This document shows positions 8,758 through 17,500 of a stretch of DNA of 17,500 nucleotides, in pieces (position 1 is the first letter of the stretch; each line of letters starts with the position of its first letter). This DNA comes from Trachelipus rathkii (lineage: Eukaryota > Arthropoda > Malacostraca > Isopoda > Trachelipodidae). The stretch lies in NCBI GenBank assembly GCA_015478945.1, contig JABUQX010099407.1:1-17500 (forward strand), in the 5' to 3' direction. The position numbers and the translations under genes were made by a program. Under the pieces are notes generated by a model. That model ran no database searches and was not told where the DNA came from. It worked only from the letters and a program-made list of their open reading frames with translations.

Positions 8758-9075
8758 TCCATAACACTTCTAAAAGGGTTATTCCATATCTTATCAGAAT
8801 CCTCCCACTTTAATAGTAGCTATTTTCATTTTTTTCTCCAAGAACTGAATATTCTTCACAACATTGAATTTTGCTATGTAATATAAGAACTATTTATAAT
8901 GTAAGGACATCTTCTTATAAAGCTTTTTATTTATTTTTGACTGAGTATTCATTTTGCCATCCAAATATTCTTCGTGACATTTAAAATGTGTATGAGCCAG
9001 GACCCACCTATGTAGTTGATTATTAAGCCCAGTGTGGCAGCTTCCTTTCAAGCCGTGGTGGGTCCTGTACATAAA

Positions 9076-9079
<4 letters not shown>
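8758..9079. other. LINE 3' UTR and adjoining spacer with inverted repeat
   Basis: AT-rich sequence without coding frames. AGGACCCACC (8999-9008) and its exact reverse complement (9057-9066) form a 10-bp inverted repeat with a 48-base spacer, ending 13 bases before the (TA)n array. It is unclear whether this belongs to the LINE tail or to a separate relic. Confidence 0.5.

Positions 9080-9170
<91 letters not shown>
9080..9170. repeat. (TA)n array, about 45 units
   Basis: Pure TA dinucleotides follow the LINE 3' region. Confidence 0.97.
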
Positions 9171-9171
<1 letters not shown>

Positions 9172-9397
9172 AGAAAACAATGTATTTATGTATGTATGTA
9201 TGTATGTACTCTGTATGAATGTATATAGGGCAATACATTAATAGTAATTCAAATACCCAATTTCAGTCACACGATGACCTTGACCATTGCACGAATTCAC
9301 AGCTCCGTTCCATTATCCATTCTCTCTCTCCTGCCTCTCCACCTCTCTCTCTCTCTCCTCTCTCTCTCTCTCCTCTCTCTCTCTTTCCTCTCTCCTG
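9171..9397. repeat. (TATG)n, spacer and (CT)n
   Basis: TATG/TGTA repeats cover 9181-9210. About 110 bases of unrecognised spacer follow, then a (CT)n-rich tract at 9318-9397 with periodic CCT interruptions roughly every 14-18 bases. Confidence 0.85.
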
Positions 9398-10211
<814 letters not shown>

Positions 10212-10378
10212 TTACATTTAGTTAAAGTATTAAAAATCTATTTATAGAATCATCGAGCTAGGCTATCTTTACTGATGCATCCTACCCTTCATAGAAAAAT
10301 AGGCAAAGGAAAATATCAGAAAATATTACATAACAACATCAGCAAACAGGAAATAAAAACATACCTAAACTATGTACT

Positions 10379-11035
10379 GAAATGGCAAATAACAAACAGA
10401 TATACACCACTACATATAAACAATTCATCCGTCCAACACTATATTAAGCCTCACCAACATGGCACACATTACTGACAAAGGGAAATATAAGAAAAGTACA
10501 GATAATTCAAAACTAGGCGCTTAGAATTTTAATAGGAGGGCCTACAACACCACAACAACATCTTCATGAAGAAACAAAAATACTTCCCATTGACTAACAC
10601 TTAAAAATGATAGGCCCTCAATTCTACACTAAAGCACTAACACCTCAGCACTCATGTCACACAGCCATCTCTAACTCCATTTATCACAGGCTTAAACAAC
10701 CTACGTCCTCTCCATCATTATTCTACAAGCAAATTCTGAATAACATCCCACCACCACAAAACAACATCTCATTCACCAAACAAATCCACACACTCCTAAC
10801 CGAAAACTATTTAAGAAACCGACAACCAAACAATATGCTAAATGAACATCCACCAGAAATATAGCATCTGAATTTTACTCTCTCCCAAAAACTATTCAGC
10901 CATCCTTAGCCAAACTAAAATGATACGACCACCCAAATTTACAACACTATAAATATAGATTCAACCTTAATCAAACCACCTCGAATATCTGCACAAATTG
11001 CAACAGGTCGCAGGCTGTATACATTTCACACTAGA
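10379..11035 (+). pseudogene. 5'-truncated LINE 3' end (Jockey-group-like RT C-terminus)
   Basis: One frame from about 10379 to 10864 reads YTTTYKQFIRPTLY, then NIRKVQIIQN, ALRILIGGPTTPQQHLHEET, KILPID and MIGPQFYTKALTPQHSCHTA. This is the thumb and connection region after the RT palm in non-LTR elements, where a YKxFIRPxLxYA block is followed by QNxALR, LHxET and LPIxxH. In-frame stops sit after TLY, after QN and after PID. In another frame HYKYRFNLNQTTSNICTNCN (10945-11004) gives the C-terminal CxxC finger. The 5' part, including endonuclease and most of RT, is missing. No RNase H follows, so it is a different lineage from the LINE at 3629-8890. Confidence 0.68.
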
Positions 11036-11292
11036 CTGTTACTCTATTGTATCCATTGAATAAATACGGTACCCATCCATTTGCCATTCCTGCCTCTCTC
11101 TCTCTTTCTTTATATGCACTGCTATATCATATATATGCATATATATATGCATAATACATATAATATGTATATATATATATGTAACTCAAATTTATATGGA
11201 TTGATCTCATGTATAATAATAATAATATGTATGTATAAAGCATATGTAATAATAATAATAATATGTATGTATGTGTGTATATAAACTGCTCT
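11036..11292. other. LINE 3' flank and TATG/TAA simple repeats
   Basis: GAATAAATAC at about 11058 may be the polyadenylation region of the preceding LINE. CT-rich, (TA)n, ATGCAT-containing and (TAA)n patches follow. No gene is visible. Confidence 0.5.
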
Positions 11293-11516
<224 letters not shown>

Positions 11517-11591
11517 AAGTTAGCACCACCGCTCAAGGGCAGAGACTATTCAAGGAGGAGTTAGAGGTGATGCTCACCAACCAATGCAAAT

Positions 11592-12100
11592 TACGCAGAT
11601 GAGCACAGACAGCAAACTTTGAAGTGAGGGAGATTCAGCAGGAAACACAGAAGATGGAAGAGAATTCCACAGAACAGAGGTGGCAGGGAAAGAAGGAAGC
11701 ACCATGGCGTACTAGCCTGGGTTAGATTATCCACCACAAAAGAACTCAAGCGCAGACACGGCACCCTTTGTGCTACATATGAGGCCGCCATAAAAAAAAG
11801 ATGGTGGTGCACGCAGGTTACAAGTTCCCTCCCAGAGCATCTGCCGCTGCGGGCCTATGAAAAGAGATAAAAGCACCAACATCGCGCCGCAAGATAGAGG
11901 GTCAAGTGAAAGTGGAAAGTCCGGAACAGTTTATAAGTCTTTGGCCTTTGACTCGACCCTGTCCAAAAGCCGTTTGAAAACAAGAGCCCCCCCCCCAGAT
12001 ATGAAACGAGTACTCCATACAAGGGTGGATGAATGAGTCACAGGAGAACTAAGAGGAAAAAAAATTTCATAGTCTAAACAGAATTCCCCGTTTCTTTGAG
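11592..12100 (-). pseudogene. LINE ORF2 C-terminal region, broken
   Basis: Minus-strand pieces read HPCMEY and HIWGG (near 12010), then SKAK-RLINC, ILRRDVGAF, SSFVVDN and WNSLPSSVFPAESPSLQ (11669-11620). The IxPxMEYxxxIWGG and WNSLPxxVF phrases are characteristic of the end of CR1/Jockey-group polyproteins. A ten-base C homopolymer at 11987-11996 sits where IWGG is encoded and shifts the frame. Confidence 0.75.
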
Positions 12101-12249
12101 GCCGCTATTAACCGTTGTGATGTGGTTTCCAAGACATTTTGTTATTTAAGGCCAAGGATGTTTTATATTGTCAACAGGAGAGACGAGAGACCCGTCAAAA
12201 GAGATAGGGAAAGTTAGGAGGTGTTTTAGAGAGGAAGATTTGTAGAAGT

Positions 12250-13530
12250 TGAGTTTTAAAGAATTAAATTCTAAAGTTGAGACGACCTGGAAATTCTATC
12301 GAAAGATCTGCGAGAATAGAAGATCGGAAGATTAAGACGAGAGAGGCAATTCTAGAAAAAGTAAAAGAGGGAAAAAAATTGAAGGAATAGAGGAATTAGG
12401 GATCATCCCGGCATACAGGTGGATAGAGTTAGATGTGTGCAGGTGAGAAGATCATTAATGAAAAGAAATGAAAAGTAGGAGATAAAGACAGAACAATGAG
12501 AAACACCACAATTGACAGAAAAAAAAGAAGAAGAAGTCCTTGCGTCAACAACAGCCGATGATGGGCGTTTGAGAAAACTGAACATAAGTAAGCAAAGAGA
12601 AGGGAGAAAACCAAAGGAAGGGAGCTTGGAGAGTGGTGAGGCAGCAGGTGGAAATCTTTGGATATTTCAAGCGCCACCATACAATGTACCTCCTAGTTCC
12701 TAAGACGGAAAACCATAAATCAGTAAGATAGGAAAGTATATCGCCAGTGGACCTCGAGCGCCAGAAAGCCGTACTGGCGATCAGGTAATAGAATAGAGAT
12801 TCCAGATGGTCTAAGAAATGAGAGTTGAAGGGTTTCAAAGATCTATAGAACAGAAGTGAGAGCTATAGGGCGATAGTTAGAAGGATCAAGAGCGGCTTCC
12901 TTTTTTTGGAATCGGTTGGACATGTGCGTGCTTCCAACACTGAGGGAAAGTCGTGGTATTGAGGACATGAGTAGAATATAGTTGAACGGGGAGGAGGGAA
13001 CCCGGAAGCACACTCCTCAAAACACGGGGAGGAATGCCATCAGGCCTGCCTTCCTAACGTTCATAGATTTCAGGAGCCCTGCGCCCGATCAAATGTAATC
13101 TGAGGCAAAGGCATAGGAGACACCTGAGAGGGAGAAGGGAGGGAGGGAGGGAGAAAGAATCATCCGAGGTTGAGTTAGAGGAAAATAGGAGGCCAGATTG
13201 GTCTTTTCAGTTGGAAGAATTAGCAACAGAACCATCAAGTGGAAGAAGAGGAAGGCAGATTTACAGAAGTTTTTTTAGAGATGTTTTGGCAAGAGGCCAG
13301 AAAGATTTGTCAGTAGGAGAATCAAGGAGGGTGAACACTTTCGTTTGATGAAAGCCCGCTTTGCTCGTCGAAGGTATCCCTGCAACGTATAGCTGAATGA
13401 AAATTAGCAAGGTGATAGGAGAACGAGGAATTTTCCACTCCCGAAACGCACTGTCTCTAGCCTGAATGGCCAGAGAACAGAAGTACGATTGAACCATGGA
13501 TTATGAGGAGAAGATGATTTAGTGGAAGAT
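12250..13530 (-). pseudogene. LINE reverse transcriptase domain, broken
   Basis: Minus-strand pieces in order: PHNPWFNR, IQARDSAFREWK and PTDKSFWPLAKTSLK (linker, 13500-13261); PDGIPPRVLR (near 13040); CWKHAHVQPIPKKG and PSNYRPIALTS (12884-12852), the RT finger motif; FWRSRSTGDILSYLTDLW (near 12760); VALEISKDF for the first Asp motif (near 12670); SSFFSVNCGV and LFINDLLTCTH (near 12460). The active-site box should read YADD; at 12415-12404 it reads Tyr-Ala-Gly-Met because of two extra G. RT synthesises the cDNA during target-primed integration. No frame is intact across the domain. Confidence 0.8.
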
Positions 13531-14395
13531 GAACCTGTTCATCCCATTAGTGATTACAGCTCCCACCTTATCGGCAGAAGCTGAAGAATCTTCGGCAAGT
13601 CAAAGCAATCACTCCAGAATAGTTAACGTAGAAGGAAATCAAGCCCCCCCCCCCCCCGCCCGATCAAAGTGCAGAAAAAACACACGTGGGGCAGGATGGA
13701 GCTGTTGGAAAGTATTAAAATTAAGAGATAAAGGTTGTGGTCAGATTTACCAATAGGAGCAGAAGGTGGTGTATTTATAGAGAAAAGGACTAGTGGGTGA
13801 AACATAGGTCAAGTGTGTTCAAGAATTGGTTGGGACGATCCGGAACGTGTGTGGGTTCTTTAATTAGTTGCTCCAGATCGTTGAGAATACTAAATGATTC
13901 GGCCTCCTCCCCACCTAAATCAGTATGAGAGAACCCCAACCAATCTGTGATGAGCGTACTGAAATCTCTTAAATAGTGGACCTCAGTATTTGGATGAGAA
14001 GATATAACGGTTCGTAAGAAGTAGAAAGATATTCAAAAGGCGTGAAAATCTGTTCTGTTAGGAGAACAGTAACAGAAGCACAAGATTATTGTAGTAGAAG
14101 GAAGAAAGATTTTAAGCCACAGAACATCGAGTTAGGAGATTCGAGATTCTCGAGACGTGTTATAGGAGTGTTTATGTTTACATAGGCTTATATCTCCCCT
14201 TTAGACGGAAATTATGAAATAAGTTATAAGTTGGATACATTAAACGAGTTAGAGGATGAATTCTTGTATCTGTGTCTCAGACAAAAGAGCAAAAGGTTAA
14301 GGTTAGAAGTTAGAGAGGTGGTATTCCACGAATGCAAAGTTAGATTTTAAGCCACTTGGATGAAGAGTAAAAGTCTATAGAAATTCCATATACCT
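13530..14395 (-). pseudogene. LINE endonuclease domain, broken
   Basis: Reading from the 5' end on the minus strand, pieces include ALSETQIQE, then GEI, AYVNINTPITRLENLES, DVLWLKIFLPSTTIILCFCY and CSPNRTD. A long clean stretch at 13999-13790 reads SHPNTEVHYLRDFSTLITDW, then LGFSHTDLGGEEAESFSILN and EPTHVPDRPNQFLNTLDLCF. The GDFN box is altered to RDFS. SDHN is intact in GKSDHNL (13745-13734). These motifs identify an apurinic-type endonuclease. Frame changes occur near 13790, 13660 and 14000, and a 14-base C homopolymer (13644-13657) interrupts the stretch after SDHN. Confidence 0.8.
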
Positions 14396-14571
<176 letters not shown>

Positions 14572-14572
<1 letters not shown>

Positions 14573-15009
14573 ATAGAAAATTATCCTAGAACATTTTAAA
14601 TAAAAGTAATGTTCTTGAATCCAAAATCCATAGAGCATATCTTACTTGTTCCTTTATGACCGTAAAGAACCTTCCCAATCCATAACTTTATTTTATTTTA
14701 CAAGAAGAAAATATTTTATTTCTATTTTGTCACTTCGAATATTTGATCAGTTTTATGCTTTAATGGTTTATCATAAAGGACTAAAATATTCTAATCTTAA
14801 AATGACATTAGTATTAGTCATAAGTAGTTACGAATTAATTTTATATTTTGAGACAACATCCATGTCATATTTAATCAAATGTCAACTTTTTTTGTTCATT
14901 GAATATAAGTTATGAAATATAAATTATGGATTAAATATATTAAAAGAAATTTTTGTAAATGATCTTAATAGTAAAACATTAGTATATTTATCCATTTCTT
15001 TTCAAATTC

Positions 15010-15012
<3 letters not shown>
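14572..15012. other. AT-rich spacer, no gene recognised
   Basis: An 89-codon frame at 14646-14915 shows no motif and has the composition of random AT-rich DNA, so I do not call it. No repeat family was recognised. Confidence 0.5.
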
Positions 15013-15091
<79 letters not shown>

Positions 15092-15122
15092 TATATATAT
15101 ATAACTATATATATATATATAT
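15013..15122. repeat. (TA)n array
   Basis: About 50 TA units, with ACTATA and AACTATA interruptions near the right end. Confidence 0.95.
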
Positions 15123-15296
15123 CCAATAAATACCAACTCCTCCTACGACTACTAACTGTTACTGAAACAATTAAAATCCTGGGGGTCAGATCCAGAAATC
15201 AGGAAGAGCTCCTATTCCTTTAAGGGATGGATCATTCACATCTATTCCAAATAGTACTTACTTTCAAAATGTGCTTACTCGAACTACAACTGAAGG

Positions 15297-15299
<3 letters not shown>
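15123..15299. other. Unrecognised spacer
   Basis: About 177 bases of more balanced composition between two (TA)n arrays. No motif could be identified. Confidence 0.4.
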
Positions 15300-15896
<597 letters not shown>

Positions 15897-15963
15897 TGAA
15901 TATGATACACATATCTGGAAGCACTTCAGATATGTGAATATGATTCACATATCTGAAGTGCTT
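15897..15963. repeat. Direct repeat plus perfect 21-bp hairpin
   Basis: TGAATATGAT-CACATATCTG occurs at 15897 and 15935, with A in the first copy and T in the second at the dash, each followed by AAGCACTT or its reverse complement. Between them, 15919-15939 is exactly complementary to 15943-15963, giving 21 paired bases around the three-base loop ATG. The perfect pairing implies a recent or conserved origin. Confidence 0.9.
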
Positions 15964-16345
15964 TACTTAAAAGAATGGAGTCTACGGCTCTTCCCTTATC
16001 AACTCTCCTGCTCCCAATGACTCTCATCAATCCCTTTCTAACTGTTGTACTGTTCCATCAAACTCCGTCTAACTGTTGCATCAGTCTCCCTTTTCTAACA
16101 AACACTGTTCTTTTGAATGTCTTTGTCTCTCTCATGTCTCCTACTTTGATGACACTACGTGCTATACACCTTTCCACGCAGCTCCATCCTTTATCTGTAT
16201 AGATTTATAACCTCATACTTAACCGCTATGCTTATTCTTCCATGTGCTCGAATCCACTGAATGATCACCGGTCCTATCTTTTCTCTACTTCCTTAGAGTT
16301 ATATGAATTCCTACGCAGTGTATCGGATCATGTCTTTTTAAATTG
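15964..16345. other. Unrecognised spacer
   Basis: A 75-codon frame at 15975-16202 is Leu/Thr/Ser-rich but has no motif I recognise on either strand. CTAACTGTTG is repeated at 16038 and 16069. The composition is less AT-biased than its neighbours, so it may be another old element fragment. Confidence 0.35.
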
Positions 16346-16969
16346 GAATATATATATAGTATTATATATACTATATATTATATATATACTATATATATAT
16401 ATATATAGTATATATTATAAATACAATATATATATATATTATATATATATATATATATATAGTATATATATATATATATATAATATACATATATACTAAA
16501 TATATATATTATATAATACTATTATATTATATATATTATATATATATTATATACATATAATATATATACTATATATACTATATATATATATATATATATA
16601 TATATTAGCTTATAAATATATATAATATATATATATATATATATGATATATAATATAATATATATATATATATAATATATATATATATATATTATATATA
16701 TATTATATATATATACTATAATATAGGCTATATATAATATATAATTATATATATATATATATATATAATATTATATATATAATATATATTATATATACTA
16801 ATTATATATATATATATATAATATAGTTATATAGTATATATATATATATACTATACTATATAGGCTATATATATATAACTATATATATATATATATATAT
16901 TATACTATATATATATATATACTACTATATACTATATACCTATAGGCCTGAACATATATATATATATAA

Positions 16970-17000
<31 letters not shown>

Positions 17001-17500
17001 GATATATAATAATATATATCTATATATATATATATATAGATATATATATAATATATATACTATAAGGCTACATATATATATATATATATAGTAATATATA
17101 TATATATATACTAATATATATATATATATATTACTATCATATAATATAATATATATATTATATACTATATGATATATATAGTATATATATATATAATATA
17201 TATATATAATAATATATATATTATACTATATATATATATATCTATACTACTTATATTATATATATATATATATATACTCTATATATATATATATATATTA
17301 TATATATATATATATATAATATATATATTATATATATATATATTATATATATGTAGCCTATATATATATATAGTATATATATAATATATATATATATTAT
17401 ATATAATTATATATATAATATATAGTATATATATATATGTATTATTATATATATATATATAGTATATTTATATAGTACTATATATATATATACTATATAT
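16346..17500. repeat. 1.15-kb almost pure A/T low-complexity block
   Basis: TA repeats are constantly interrupted by AA, TT, ACTA and TAGTA steps, with isolated TAGGC or GCCTA patches (near 16726, 16862, 16942, 17064 and 17354). The block reaches the window edge. Open frames here are repeat artefacts. Confidence 0.93.

Larger units (their letters stand above)
3629..8890 (+). mobile_element. Decayed I-superfamily LINE with nested SINE and RT deletion
   Basis: One non-LTR retrotransposon accounts for this stretch. In order it has a possible 5' UTR (3629-3921), ORF1 with zinc knuckles (3922-6454), the ORF2 apurinic-type endonuclease and linker (6747-8060), an RNase H domain (8064-8420), a C-terminal Cys/His finger (8560-8757) and a 3' UTR. 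RNase H between RT and a C-terminal finger is characteristic of I-superfamily elements. All frames are broken by stops and indels. The 5' end is placed at the edge of the (TA)n tract and could lie anywhere from 3629 to 3900; the 3' end is uncertain between 8760 and 9075. Confidence 0.82.

Noticed and set aside
8890..9066. Minus-strand frame [20 protein letters not shown] and onward as a small gene
   Set aside because: It lies across the inverted repeat and LINE 3' flank, has no known motif, and its N-terminus is translated (TA)n.
14646..14915. 89-codon plus-strand frame in the AT-rich spacer
   Set aside because: No recognisable motif, and the residue composition is what AT-rich random sequence gives.
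15919..15963. A microRNA precursor
   Set aside because: The stem is only 21 bp with a three-base loop and perfect arms, too short and too tight for a canonical pre-miRNA. Kept only as a structural finding.
15975..16202. 75-codon plus-strand frame
   Set aside because: Low-complexity Leu/Ser/Thr composition with no motif on either strand and no supporting start context; left as unrecognised spacer.

Overview
The window looks like intronic and intergenic DNA from an AT-rich, repeat-dense invertebrate genome. A lophotrochozoan is likely and a cephalopod is my best guess, based on the mix of long (TA)n and (TAA)n microsatellites, decayed non-LTR retrotransposons of several lineages, a Penelope-like element and a tRNA-derived SINE. 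The species cannot be fixed from the sequence. No bacterial operons, rRNA, intact tRNA gene or CRISPR array is visible.

Layout. Bases 1-560 hold simple repeats, including two (TAA)n tracts. At 568-1339 lies a Penelope-like retroelement (PLE) junction: a broken GIY-YIG endonuclease tail, then a hammerhead-ribozyme-like fold, then what looks like the N-terminal start of the next PLE copy, head to tail. At 1407-1731 is the only credible host-gene piece, an exon of an immunoglobulin-superfamily cell-surface protein of the lachesin/DIP/IgLON kind. It is hemmed on both sides by (TAA)n. At 2111-3140 is a candidate hAT-like non-autonomous DNA transposon with imperfect terminal inverted repeats, swollen by (TA)n.

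From about 3629 to 8890 (+ strand) runs a long, decayed I-superfamily LINE. It has an ORF1 with zinc knuckles, an apurinic-type endonuclease, an RNase H domain and a C-terminal Cys/His finger. The whole reverse transcriptase domain is missing at a single junction near 8060, and a tRNA-derived SINE (minus strand) is nested between ORF1 and ORF2. A roughly 115-bp unit is present twice at 9816-10211, separated by (TA)n. At 10379-11040 is the 3' end of a second LINE (+ strand). At about 11520-14395 (minus strand) is a third LINE of the CR1/Jockey group, with endonuclease, RT and C-terminal region all recognisable but riddled with frameshifts, one of them inside the YADD active-site box.

The rest is (TA)n arrays with unrecognised AT-rich spacer. 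A near-perfect hairpin sits at 15919-15963, and an almost pure A/T block fills 16346-17500. Nothing in the window forms a working gene system. The host exon is the only likely functional coding DNA, and the elements are fossils layered around it.
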